This document shows positions 9,664 to 21,467 of a DNA stretch of 26,001 nt, one piece after another. The notes beneath the pieces are model-generated. The model was not told the DNA's origin and did not search any database. It saw nothing but the letters and a program-made list of their open reading frames with translations. Position numbers and translations under genes: made by a program. Origin of the DNA: Oehlia diaphana (Eukaryota > Glomeromycota > Glomeromycetes > Glomerales > Glomeraceae); NCBI GenBank assembly GCA_003833135.1, contig QZLH01001267.1, positions 1 through 26,001 on the forward strand, read 5' to 3'. Each line of letters begins with the position of its first letter. Positions within the stretch are counted from its first letter, which is position 1.

Positions 9664-11121
9664 ATGTCAAATATAAACATTAGTGGCTTAATTGACGACG
9701 CTGTCCCTTTTCCTCGGGGTAATTTTGTTCAAGCAGTACGAACCTCATGTCATGACTGTCGAGAACGAAGTCGCATTTTGGTAATGTATTATGTTCATTT
9801 AATAAAAACGACTATAAAATATTAAATAATTATTGATAGATAAATGAGGATGCGATAAGAGATTTTATTCAAAATATCGACATTAGCCATTTTCAAAAAC
9901 TTTCAAAGAGCGATGGATTACAGGTAAAATTAATTCACCATTTTATTCTAGTATTGGCGAACGTTTGAGCTTGATGAAAACATAACAATTATTAGATGCC
10001 GCTAAAATTCGATACTTTAGAGCAAGAACTTAACATTATTGGATTAATTGGTTTATTGAATTTTGGAAGCGGATTTCGTAAAGAATTGCGTGAAGAATGT
10101 GGCAGGGTAATACTCATAGAACTCACTAATATCATTCGGATTTCTTTTGAAAGGCTAATATTTTGTCTATAATAGGGTGCTTTTAATACGATCCGTTATG
10201 GAGTTATGTCCATTCATATCACATCATCTCCATTATCTGCACACGCATTACGTTCATTGTCACTTTCCGAAGTATCTTCCTTCTTTCAGATACCACTACA
10301 AGTCGAAATTGTCCATCCGACAATCGAAGCAATCAAGGTTTCTGAGCCTTCAAAATCACGAGCTTTAGTGGAATTAATCACATGGACTTTAAATGACACA
10401 GGAAGAATACTGGAAGAAAACGGGTACAAAAATTTTGCATCTTTCATATTGGAAGCTGCTAAACCTGAGAAACTAAATGAAAAGTCTAAAGCCTCTAGAT
10501 TTGTAGAGAAGGTTTGTGATTTTGAAATATGGCCTTTTATTTGATATTTAGGCGTACGACTGATTTGATTCTTTTAGTTAGTTCGAGCTTTTCCAGCTTT
10601 TCGAGACATAACAAAAGTCGATGGAGAACGTAAGATTATAAGTCATTACTTATTTTTTTTTTCCTAATTGGAGGAATTAATTTATATTACGTGTTAATTA
10701 CGTGAACATAGCGGTGTACATATTTAAGAAAGCACAACTCCTCGCCGCTAATCTCTATCGCCATTTCCATTCAAATGTTAATTCCCAAACGACTAATTTT
10801 GACTTTTCTGACATATCTGATCTTACTCTATGTGCTGATAATGTTATACCGACTATGCTAAATCATTTTAACGTAATTAATTTAACGTCATCACTTAAAA
10901 AATATTTTGATGATGGGAAAGAAATCACAAATATACAAGATGCATCTCGTTTACGTGCTGCTGCCGTTGACGCTTGTGAAATCATTGTATCACGAGCCAA
11001 AGAATTAGGGAGGAATGAAATGAATTTAATGGATTTGAACGAATATATTTGGAGATTAGGAAAAGAAGAGAATTATAGAAAATTAGAAAGATTTGCCTTT
11101 CGGAATACTGTATTCTTTTAA
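9664..11121 (+). CDS. QNG1: Queuosine 5'-phosphate N-glycosylase (DUF2419, Q salvage)
   Basis: Releases queuine base from queuosine 5'-monophosphate so that tRNA-guanine transglycosylase can reuse it in tRNA wobble position 34. Six exons: 9664-9780, 9840-9923, 9996-10106, 10176-10511, 10578-10629, 10712-11121, giving 369 aa; human C9orf64/QNG1 is about 341. Family features seen: an N-terminal helical part with LNIIGLIGLLNFGSGFR, then GAFNTIRYGVMSIH, a central LVRAFPAFRD, the DGEPVYIFKKAQLLAANLY segment (family form DG.PVYFYKRAQ), LCADNVIPTMLNHF (family ADYRVPQ-like, carrying a conserved Asp) and RLRAAAVDACEII. The exon 5/6 junction recreates the Pro of the EPVYIF motif, which supports the model. 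Cytosolic; no targeting peptide is visible. Divergent from NSA1 by 99 bp. Confidence 0.88.
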
Positions 11122-11349
11122 TATTGTAACATTCTACCGTATTTTGTAAGTGTCACGAAAAAAAATAAAATCATAGAACCTGCTGCATCAAATCGTGTTT
11201 ATATAAATTATATTTATTAAAATTATTAGCAGAATCTATTTTTAATGAAGTAACCCACAAAGAAAAGTTATTCTAAATTAATTCAAGGTAAACATAAATT
11301 AATGTTGGTAATTAAATCTAGAATTAGTAATCTATCAAAAATAAATGAT

Positions 11350-12417
11350 CTAAGATTTCAGTTTACTGTTTTGCCTTTTATTCCCGCCTCTACGTCTTCT
11401 TGTCTTATTCCTAAGATTATCAACAACCTCATCATCGCTGCTGAATCCCTCTTTTTCATATTCAGAGTTTACTAAAGAATTAGTTTTTTTCACAGAAAAT
11501 TGTTTTTTAATATTGTTATAAACCCATCCGGGCAACACAAAAACAATTACATCAGTGATTTTTGGTCGAACAACTGTTTCTTCATCTAATACATATTCTC
11601 CCCCGTCATCAGCCAAGAAAAAAACATGATCACCTTCAACCATAAATGATAAATCGTTTACGAAGACGCGTTTTTTCGTTTGTTGCTTTTTCATTCTTTT
11701 GCCCCAAGCAATTTCTCTCGATTCTTTTATATAATATCTGATTCTATTTTTTTCTTGAAAGTAATTGATCCACAATATAATATAGTGTAAAAATGATATC
11801 AACACTAATAATCCTATTAAAACAGTTCCTAATCCGGGTCTATATCGACTATAATAATATCCAGTGCCACGCCATTTTGGCACTCCATTTTTTAAAAAGA
11901 AATCATACCGTTTTCTTTCTTCTGGATTACGTAAAATTGTTTTAATTCTGCCTAATCGAGCAAATTTTTCTTTACTTTTAGCATCAGGATTTTTATCAGG
12001 ACTAAAATAAAGAGAAGTAAATATTAATTAATAAAAGTGTAATTATCCGTATTATGTAAATGTTTATCGGAAATCCAACTTACTGTACTGCAAGTGATAA
12101 TTTTCTATATGCTCTATTAATATCTTCTTCTGTAGCTGTAGGTTCTAAACCAAGCCAAGAATAAAAATTTACATCATTTCCTTCAGAAGCCTCTAATTCG
12201 TCTACAAGTGTAAATATTTCATGATCCTCTAAAAATATCAAATTTGTGAATCGCATTAATAAATATTGAAAGGGTATTGGTTTACCAACTATAACCATGA
12301 CACAAACCTTATCAAAAGGTACATACCATTGTCCCAGGCCTTTACATATGGTGAGAGCACTAGGATCAAAAGGAAAACGAAAAAACCAAAAGTAATAAAA
12401 CGATTCTTTGAAGACAT
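11350..12417 (-). CDS. ERJ5: ER membrane J-domain protein ERJ5
   Basis: A type I ER membrane co-chaperone that stimulates lumenal Hsp70 (Kar2/BiP). Three exons, 12417-12327, 12228-12084 and 12001-11350, give 295 aa, equal to the length I recall for yeast Erj5. Residues 1-27 form a signal peptide ending VKA before WDN. A J domain follows (about 50-112: FYSWLGLEPTATEEDINRAYRKL, then HPDKNPDAKSK and LRNPEERKRYDFFLKNG). The HPD catalytic triad (H79-P80-D81) is created across intron 2: exon 2 supplies CA and exon 3 supplies T. Next comes GTGYYYSRYRPGLG and a transmembrane segment at about 136-158. The remaining tail, including VYVV-like beta segments and a very basic end (TRRRRGGNKR), should face the cytosol. 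Conserved order matches Erj5: YFSRM/YYSRYRP, then TM, then the tail. Confidence 0.88.
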
Positions 12418-13031
12418 ATTTCAGAGAACCGTTGTTTAAAAGGAACGTATGCTTATATTGACCATAAAAAACTGAAAAAAAATTCTAATTTGTTTTTTTC
12501 TTCGTTGACGACTTTTGATTTGATGAAGCAAATTTGGTGATACAATATGTATGTATTTCTGCAGAAGTACTATTATGTTAAGTTACATGATAATCTCTTA
12601 TTATAAATTCAAATTTATTGATCATCTGTAAATCGGCTTTAAAAAATTCTTTGATATATTGTAAGTTTGATTTCTATTAAATATTTCAATTAGTTTCATA
12701 TGATGATTACATATTTTGGTAATTTGCGTTCGAATACCATCTTATGCGGCACATGCCTGGTGTAAATACGCTAGGATGTTGTGATATGTGAACAACAACT
12801 TTTTCTGAAGATACATAACTACTGTAGTTTTATTTGTTTAGTTATTTAAAATTAAATCTTATTTATCCTTTTTTTTATTATAGTTCAGAGGTGACTTCAT
12901 TTTTTGCATTAGCTTAACTTGTAAGTAAAATTTATAAAACGGTAATTGACATTCGAATATTGCGCATGCGTGGTTTTTTTAAATTTATATTTCCTTTTCC
13001 TATTTCATTTGTTTAGCTTGTAATTTATATA
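12418..13031. promoter_or_regulatory. Divergent intergenic region ERJ5 / F-box-JmjC gene
   Basis: This 614-bp stretch separates two divergent start codons and should hold both promoters and 5' UTRs. It is AT-rich, apart from a less AT-rich patch at about 12726-12776 containing TGCGGCACATGCCTGG. A C-box-like ATGATGA (12700-12706) and a CTGA (12805-12808) occur around this patch, but there is no terminal stem, so a snoRNA is not called. No coding sequence was seen. Confidence 0.45.
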
Positions 13032-16000
13032 ATGGATCCTCGAACCAGAGGCCTGGGAACTCTTTATGTTATTCCAGATGATATATTTTCAGAGCGTATT
13101 TTGGCACAATTATCAGATCTGGTTTTTATTCATTTCGAATTTTTCAATAAAAAGACATGTTACAGCAAAATATCATTTTAAGCGAAAAATTCTTTTATTT
13201 AATTAACAAAAGGATTTAGCTCATTGTGCTCGAGTATCTCGTTTCTTTTATGTATTTTCTCGTGATGATCAACTTTGGAAGAAGCATTGTTTGGATAAAT
13301 GGGGCGATAACCGTGAGATTATGCAAAACTTTTTGTTTCGTGGAACTTGGTTACTCACTTATTTATTTCCAACTATGTTGAGCGAACGTGAGGAAAAAGA
13401 AAAAGTTTGGGCACATCCATTGTGTCGACTTTTACAATTCCCTGGTAAATATAATTACACTGAAGAATTTTAAGTATTTTAGCCTATTTCATCACTGCTC
13501 CTGTATTTTCAATAAATTTCATAAATTAATTACCGCTTATTTTATAGAAATTATAAAACATAGTCATTATTTATATGCAAAATGGTGTCGTTGTAATATG
13601 TTGCTTGTCAATTTTACACCAACACCTGAGATTTCATCAGATTCTGTGATTCCTATAGAAAATGGTGTGGAATTGACAAAAGAAAAGTTTGAGAGTTTGT
13701 ACGATGCACAGTCTGTTCCTGTTTTGATAAAGAATAATGAAGTTGAAAAGTGGAAAGCTTGGACTGATTGGAAATGGGAAAATATATTGAAGAAGGTTTT
13801 ATTGTAAATTCATTATTATTTGTTTAATTTTATACTTTTCGTACTTCAATTTAATTTTTGATCTGATTTTCTTAAAGTATGGAAAAACTGTATTCCGTGT
13901 AGCTAATGAAAGAGGTGGAAAATATCGATATTTATCGATGTCTCTGGAATCATATGCACATTATATACGTATTCAACATGATGAAACTCCTTTGTATATT
14001 TTTGATGCCAATTTTGCTGATAGAGATTCGGAAATGGCTGAAGCATATGAAGTGCCAAAATACTTTCAAGAAGATTTCTTTTCAGTTTTACCAGATAAAA
14101 GACCACCGTATCGGTGGATTATAATTGGTCCTGCAAGATCAGGTGAGATTTGATATTTTTTATTTATCGAATCTCGTTTTTTTTTGCGAAGGAATAAATT
14201 TATAATTCTTCTTTTATAGGCGCATCTTGGCATGTTGATCCTGCTGGAACGTCAGGTTAAACATTTAGTTTATATCATGATAAGAGCGTCATGCAAATTC
14301 TGTTTTGAATTTTTGTACTTAAATCTTGTAAATCTCTCTTTTATGGATAGCTTGGAATACAACTATTGAGGGGAGAAAACGTTGGGCATTGTATGTTTAG
14401 ATTTTCAACTGAAATGTATTTTTATTAAATTAACATTTAACCCTTTCTTGAGTTCTTAGGTATCCACCACATGTTTTTCCTCCAGGTAAATATTGAATTT
14501 TATCAGCTTACCCCTTTGCCTCTTTCGATCTACTACTTTCCATACATACCTTGCTAATAAAAATTTTGATTTACCATGTACTTTTTATTTTTTAGGCTTA
14601 AGCATATCTCGAACCGGTATTAATGGGCATCAGTCACTTTATAGTACAGATGTGCTTGAAAATGCTAAGGATTCAGCAACCTCTTTATTTTGGTATCTTG
14701 AAGTTTATCCTCAATTAACTCCGGAAATGCGCCCACTAGAGATTATACAAGAGCCTGGGTAATCATTTATATTTTCACATAATTTTATTAATCCTTAAAT
14801 TTAATTATAATATTTATTTTGTTTTTAATAATTTTAGACAAACTATTTTTATTCCAAGGTAAATCATAAACATATAATTTATTGAACGAAATTATATGAC
14901 TTTAATACATTCTTTATATTAACAGTCTTCTTTTCTTGGTTGACGATTTATAGTGGTTGGTGGCATATGGTAATTTATTTTATTTTATTTATTTTTTTTT
15001 GTATTGGCCTCTTTTACCTTTAATTTAAATTTATTTAATATCTTTAGGTTCTTAATCTTGATGATACTGTTGCGGTTACTCAAAACTTTGCCAATATACA
15101 TAACCTCGAACACGTTTGTGAATCTTTGATTGGCGAAAAAGATAAATATAAAGCATGTACACTATTCATAATAAATAGTCTTAAAAATTATCTCATTGGA
15201 TTTAGTATCAAATTATAATTTTCTTTTGATTACATCTTAAATTAGGTATGGGAAACTTTCCATGAAAATATTATAATGACTTATCCAAATCTTGAACCAT
15301 TCATAACACGTAGAATATCAATGTTCTCAGATAACACTGATGATTCAGTTATAAAGGAAGAAGGATTTTCTTCCAAACTGGATTTTCTTGAAGGGTTCCG
15401 TGATTTAAGAATTTGGCAACCTAGAGTAATTGAAGTATTAAGAAGATGTGGGTTGAATGAGAATGTGCCTATAAAGGTCGTTTCACATGGACAAAATCCG
15501 GTAAGGACGTTCATGTTTAATTTAATTTGGATCGATAATATTGCGCTTTATATTAAACATTTTTTATAAATATATTAGGTTTTTCGAAATTCTACAGCTG
15601 TGATAAAATTTTATTCCCATTTATTTAATGGTGTTAAAACATTTTATGCGGAGAGTAATGCATATTCTATAATTACTAATCACATTTCCGAGAAATATAC
15701 AAGATATTTCCCCAGACTTATAGGGTCAGGTTATCTGTTCGATGAAAGCAGTGAAAGAAGTTATAGATGGCCATATCTTGTAATCGAAGCCGCTATTGAT
15801 GGTGGAGTGAGTCTTGCTGAAGTGATTGTCGGGGGAGGCTTAAGTCTCAGTGATGAAGTAGATGTGAATGGAGAGAAAGGAATGGTAAAATGGAGTGAAG
15901 TGGCCGATTTTTCTGCTGAAATTCTTAACGGTAAGTTGAGATATTCGATTATATATAACTTTATTTTATTTTATAATGATTTCTAATTTAATTGTCCTTT

Positions 16001-16683
16001 TAGCTTTACATAGTTTACCATCTATTTCTATCGTGGATGAAAGTATGGCATTAGATTTAACAACTGCTGAACAATCATCCTTACATCCATTTCATAAATT
16101 TATTTCTCGTCGACTATCACATGCATCAAAAGTTCATTCCGAATGGCTAATATTTTCCCCACAATTAATTTCACAAATTTCTTCATATTTACCATCATCA
16201 CCACTTGAATTGTATAATCCAGAACTTGATGGGTCATTAGCAGGAATATTACATGGTGATTTGAATGCCGAAAATATTTTAGGAATTCTCTCATCATCTG
16301 AGGAAACATCTAATCATCAAAATCATAATAATCATAATGGTTTAGATGAAGATGAATTAACAGGTTATTGGACGCCTACAACTGTTATTGATTTAGGTGA
16401 TTCACAATTATATGGAGGTGATCCACTATTTGATTTAATACCAATTTATATTTCGGTATTAGGATGTTCAAAATTATTATTAAAAAGATTTTTAGAAAAA
16501 TATAATGATGAAATAGAAAGTAAACAAAGAATTTCAATGAGAATGTTTAAAAGAAGAGCAATGTGGTATACGCTTTTATGGGAATTTGAAGGTGCTGTAA
16601 AATATTTAATTTGCTGTCTACCTAATATTAGAGAATGTAAAAATTGGGAGGATGTTGAAGATTTAGTTTGGGGAATTGTGTAA
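13032..16683 (+). CDS. F-box + JmjC (JMJD6-like) + APH-type kinase fusion protein
   Basis: Predicted 842 aa from 14 exons: 13032-13121, 13213-13444, 13548-13795, 13878-14142, 14220-14255, 14351-14390, 14460-14485, 14596-14758, 14838-14858, 14954-14969, 15048-15152, 15246-15500, 15579-15930, 16004-16683. Domains: an F-box at about 13-60 (IPDDIFSERILAQLSDLDL, CARVSRFF, LWKKHCLDKW), which would bind Skp1; a JmjC domain at about 150-395 with the Fe(II) triad H283-x-D285 and H378 and the 2-oxoglutarate Lys K300 (TSAWNTTIEGRKRW is close to JMJD6); and an APH/choline-kinase-like domain at about 490-842 with K509, E524, the HGDLNAEN catalytic loop (D702, N707) and metal-binding IDLGD (D746). The same three-domain order is known in Arabidopsis JMJ21 (At1g78280), so this is an old architecture. 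Intron 11 appears to use a GC donor. Substrates are unknown; it is not an antibiotic-resistance gene. Confidence 0.85.
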
Positions 16684-16995
16684 ATTATAATCTTAAATAG
16701 AAGTATTTTTATTTATCTAGTAATTTATAATTATATTAATATCTATCAATTTTAATTATTAAGTTATAATTAATATATATACCATTTTAAATTTCTTAAT
16801 TGCCTAACCTAAATTCCTAAACAATACAATTTACAATTATAAGGAATGAAAAATACAAAGTAAATTAAAATAATAAATAGCTATTAAGTTTTTTTTTTTA
16901 GAAAATTATATAAAAATTATTGAATAAAATTGCATTAGTTGGTTATTATAGATGGTGGAAGAAGAAAACAAAAAATTTACTGATTTCAATTTGTC
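16684..16995. other. Convergent 3' intergenic region
   Basis: This 312-bp AT-rich gap lies between the stop codons of the F-box/JmjC gene (plus) and the coiled-coil gene (minus). Both 3' UTRs and poly(A) sites should fall here; several AATAAA-like words occur on both strands. No gene was seen. Confidence 0.5.
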
Positions 16996-19900
16996 CTATC
17001 TCGAACTCAATTGAATGGCTAAATCCATATTCTTTTGCAAGACCTATTAATAAATGATTAAAAATACATCAACGTATGAATAATAAAAGAATAACAAATA
17101 CAAACTAAAAAACTAAAATCTCAAACGTTATTTACCTCTTGATACTGGGTTTCCAAGGTCCTAAACCTTTTGTCAACTTCACGTTTTTCATGCGTCAACT
17201 GATCCTTATCATTAATTGCATCCAAATATCTCATTTGAACTTGTGCAAGTGTCTCACTCAGCCGATCACATTCCCCTTGTGATTTTTTTAATAAACTTTC
17301 CAATTCTCTAATTTTTTGTTCCAAATCACTTAATTTACTTGAACCAATATTTCCATCATTAGTTGAAATGTTACGCTGCCGTTTTTCTATGGATTCTAAC
17401 ATCTTGGTCAGGTTTGCAATTTCCTCCTCTTGTTGCACCTTAAGCTGATTTTTTTCTTGAGTATGTTCCTTTTGAATTGTATCAAGTTTGTTACGAAGCA
17501 TAGATATAGTTTTTTCGGCCTGTATGATAGACTTATCGGCCTTACCATCAGCATCAGAAAGCTTCTTATTAAGTGATGCGATTTGCTCTTCAAGTACTTC
17601 ATGGGATACTTTGTATTTTTCTATCTGTTTATTAAGAGTTGTAATGGTCATTGTAGCATTTGAAAGTCTTACATCATCCTTATTTGCAGATTGTCTATTA
17701 TGAGTTTCTACAATATGCTCTTTCTCAATAAGTTTTTGCCGAAGATCTGTCACTCGTTTATGAAGTTCTTCGATTTCAATCTGTGAATCTCTAAGACGAT
17801 TTTGAAGTTCTCGTGATTGAATGTCAGCATTTCGCTTAGTCTGCTCAGCATCTGACTCGGCTGCTTTCAATTTTATTGTAAGACGATTCGTTGAAGCTTC
17901 AAGACCCTCAATACGCGTTTGCAACTGTCTTTTGCTCGTTTCAAGTTGACAAATTTCCATTTCTTTCTTCTCATACTCAATTTCAATCTTATTTAACTTA
18001 GCTTTAAGTTCCTCACTATGTGTACTAGAAATATTGGACAATTTGTCTTTTAATTCTTCTTTTTCCTTAGTAAGGCGAAGAATACGCAATTCATCATCAT
18101 CTTTTAAATCTTTAAATTGTTCCTTTAGTCTATCCAATTGTTTTCTGGCATCTGTCAGCTGACTTGATAGTCTACTCTTTTCTTCTGAAATCTTTGACAA
18201 ATCGCCTTCTATTTTTTTCTTTTCGGTTTCTAATTCGCGTACTTTAATATCTGCTGCAACTTTCTCTTTACCAACATCAATTAATTTTTGCTTCATTGTC
18301 TGCCTTTCAGAACGAGCTATTTCTAACTCTTCACGAACAATAATTAATTCAGATCCCTTTTGTTTAAATTCAGATTCCATAGATTCATGATTTGTAATAA
18401 GGTCGGCTTCTTTTTGTCGCCATACTTCACGTTCAGCAGCCATATCTTTCATTAAAGTTTGCATTCCATTTTGATGTTCTTCCAAAAGTTTCGATAAAGC
18501 ATCTTTCTGTTTGTCTAAATTTTCGGTTGTCTCTTTCAATTTAAGATTTTCTTCTTGAAAATCTGTCACTTGAGAAAGTAAATCAATTCTTTCCACCTCT
18601 GACTGTTGAAATTTTTCTTTTAAATTTTTATACTGTTTCTCCCATTCTTCCTTCATGATAGATATAACGCCAGCTAATTTATTACGTTCTCCTTCTAATT
18701 CTTTAACTTCACCTTTTAATGATAAACCTTCCTCGTGTATACGCTGCATTTCTTCTTTAGCATTATCTAAATCTGAAGCTAGTCTCTGTTTTTCTGAATT
18801 AAAAATTTCTTGTTCAACTTTCTTTTCTTTTACCAATGTATCGTTTTTTTGTTCGAGCTCTTCAACCTTATTGCGTAAACTAATGAGATCAGTAGACATT
18901 TGCAAATTTTTTTGAACAAACTGTTGATGTTTTGTACTAAGCTCTGAATAAGACATTTCCGCAGTTTCCAAACGACGACTAGTATCCTCAATAAGTTTAA
19001 CATTTTCAGAAAGTTTGCGTTCAAGGGTCTCATTATTACGTATTAACTCGGCGATTTTTGCTTCGTATTCTTCTTTTAAACGTGACTGTATTGACTCAAA
19101 TTCATTAGAACGATTCCTCTCCATTTCTTGTTTAATAGAACGTTCTTGTTCTTTACGTTCATTTATAAGTTGTTCTCGAAGTTTTTCAAGATCTTGACTA
19201 TGTGAAGACGCTAATTCTGAACGTAGTGTGGCAATTGCTTCTTCACGATCTCTTTGATAGAAATTTTTCAATTCATAAATCTCTCTATTTTTTTCATCCC
19301 TCTCTATTTGAACCTGACGTTCTAACCTTTGAATTTGTTCCTTTTTATCTGATATTAAATTTTCTAATATTTCATAGCGCTCATTAACTTTGTTGATATC
19401 TGAATCACGATTGGACAATTCCAGACGCAATTTAGATAATTCATCATTAGCATCATTAAGTCGATCACGCAACTCCTTCGATGCAGATACTGCATTTTCT
19501 TTATTATATAATTCATTTTTAAGATCTTGGATAATCTTTTCTTTTTCTTGCTGAAATTGAACAAGTGTATTTTCAGCATCTTCCCTCTTCTTAATAAGAG
19601 TTTGCAATTCTTCAAGAGTACGCGAATGTTCCTCGTCCAATTTACTCAACTTGGACTCAGTTTCTTCCTTTTGTTGTGCTAAACTTCCAAGCAATGAAAG
19701 TTGTGTTTTTAATTCATTCAAAGTAGCTTCAGTATCTTTTTTATATTGTCGCCAGTTAGCTTCAGATTCTTCCTTCTGCTTTATTTCTGCTAAAAGTAGT
19801 TCTCTTTCAGATTGATGAGCTCTTTCTAACCTACTCTCTAACTCCATTTTTTCAATATCATTTTGTTTTCTTATTTCATCTATTTCATTTATTGTAGATT

Positions 19901-21467
19901 GAGCATCATTTTGTAATCTTGAAATATTATTTAATTGTTTTTCATGTTCCTCCCTTAATAGTCCTTTTTCTCTCTCATATTCTCGTATTATAGATTGTTT
20001 TTCACTTTCAAAACGTTCTTTTAATTCTATTAACTCCTTTTCAGTTCGTTCTTTTAATCTTGTTAATGTCTTAATTTCAGTCCCTATCTTATCTTTTTCA
20101 ACATCATAAATTCTCATCAATTCTTCTTTTTCAGATTTATGTAAATTAGTTAATTCCATACGAATTTTTTCTTCATTCCACTTATTTTGCTCTGAAAGTT
20201 CTTTCCTTGTCTTCTCTAATTCACTCCAATGCTTATTTTTTGTCTTTTCTAATTCATCTGCTAATTCTTGTCTTGCTTTTTCTAGGTCTTCATTATACTT
20301 TTTCTCTAATTGAGCTTTTAAAGATTCTGATGAATCCATCTCAGCACTATATATACTACGATTTGTTTCATATGATGGTACTCGAGAACGAGAAAAAGTA
20401 GATGATGCTATACTACTAACACTACTATTATCATCTTGAAAACTTCTATTTCCCTCACCGGAATATTTTCCATTTTCCGACTTTGAAAAATCGGTAGGAG
20501 AACTTCGTGATAATGATTTTGAACTATAAATGTCTGATGATGAACTATAAGTAGTGTAAGTTGTAGGAGTACCCGCTTCCGAAAAATAATCCGAATGCTC
20601 CCTTAAAGATTTTGTGTCAGAAGATGTTCTTTTATTACTATAATCATTATTATCATCACTAACTCTATATTTATTATATTGGGCTAGGTCAGCATCAAGT
20701 TGAATTAATCTGTCCTGTATAGGTTCTGTAACAGTCTGTATCTCTTCCTCTTTTTTATTTAATTTTGTATCTAATTCTAAATCAAGATCTATTTCCCTTT
20801 TTACGTTATCTACCATTTCCTTTCCTACAGTCTCTAGCTCGTCCTCTAAAGCAGAGATACGAGAAGCCAACATTGCAATAGCCGCGGCAGCATTAGTAGG
20901 TGGAGGTTGTTCTGAAGTTGAATTTTTCATCAGGTCAATAGCAGAATCTTTTTTAACTAAATCTTTGTTATCGGTAATAATGGGATTAGGGCTAATTTTA
21001 TCGGTATTAGTGGTCATGGTATCAGTGGTCATAGTATTATTGGTATTACTGATATTAATGGTGGTAGGACTTTTTTTTTCAGTGATAGAATAAGAGGAAG
21101 AGGAAGTGGATTTTTTATCAATGGCAATATTATTTTTATTATCTTTATTTAAAATAGACGGAGAATTATTGGACTTTTTTTCAAAATTTGAAGGACTAAT
21201 ATTTTTTTTATTTATATTTGTTTCAAATCCTTTAATATTATTTTTACGTTCAATATTTGAGGATATTTCATTGTTTTTTGGTCCTTTATTTTCAAATTTT
21301 GCCAGTTTATCTTTTATGGAAGGTGTTGCCATAGTTTCAAACATACGTGCCGCAGAAAGGACATTTGAAACTTTATTGGTTACCTTAAGTTTTGAAGCTT
21401 CTTTAGGATTTAGTTCTTCAGTTTTACCCTTTTGATAAAGTGAGGAGGTCTCTTTAAATGTTGCCAT
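16996..21467 (-). CDS. Large coiled-coil scaffold protein of unknown function
   Basis: Two exons, 21467-17136 and 17043-16996, give 1459 aa. The first exon alone would stop seven codons... past a clear GTAAAT donor, while splicing to the TTAATAG acceptor extends the helix with VLQKNMDLAIQLSSR before the stop, so the second exon is favoured. Residues 1-185 are disordered and rich in Asn, Ser, Thr and Lys, with a short ordered-looking stretch (VSNVLSAARMFE, then SIKDKLAKFENK). Residues about 188-275 form a first acidic helix (MLASRISALEDELETVGKEM). About 275-385 is Ser-rich linker. About 385-1459 is nearly continuous heptad coiled coil. No motor head, GRIP, CH or other catalytic domain is visible. 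Myosin-tail, golgin, eisosome or spindle-pole scaffold roles are all possible; a specific family was not recognised. Confidence 0.85.

Noticed and set aside
12726..12776. tRNA suggested by GTTCGAATACC
   Set aside because: No T-stem pairing, D-arm or acceptor stem could be formed on either strand.
12700..12808. Box C/D snoRNA (ATGATGA ... CTGA, about 108 nt)
   Set aside because: The flanks do not form a terminal stem, and clear C'/D' boxes are missing. The two boxes can occur by chance.
13906..14124. Overlapping open frames on both strands over the JmjC exon
   Set aside because: Shadows of the coding exon 13878-14142. Only the frame giving YGKTVFRVANERGG and RWIIIGPARS joins in phase with the neighbouring exons.
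15579..16683. APH-like domain as an antibiotic-resistance gene acquired from bacteria
   Set aside because: It is the C-terminal domain of an intron-rich eukaryotic fusion whose order is shared with plants. Base composition is that of its neighbours.
18655..21435. Plus-strand open frames within the coiled-coil gene
   Set aside because: Antisense shadows: Leu/Ser/Phe-rich translations produced by the Glu/Lys/Asn-rich codons on the other strand.
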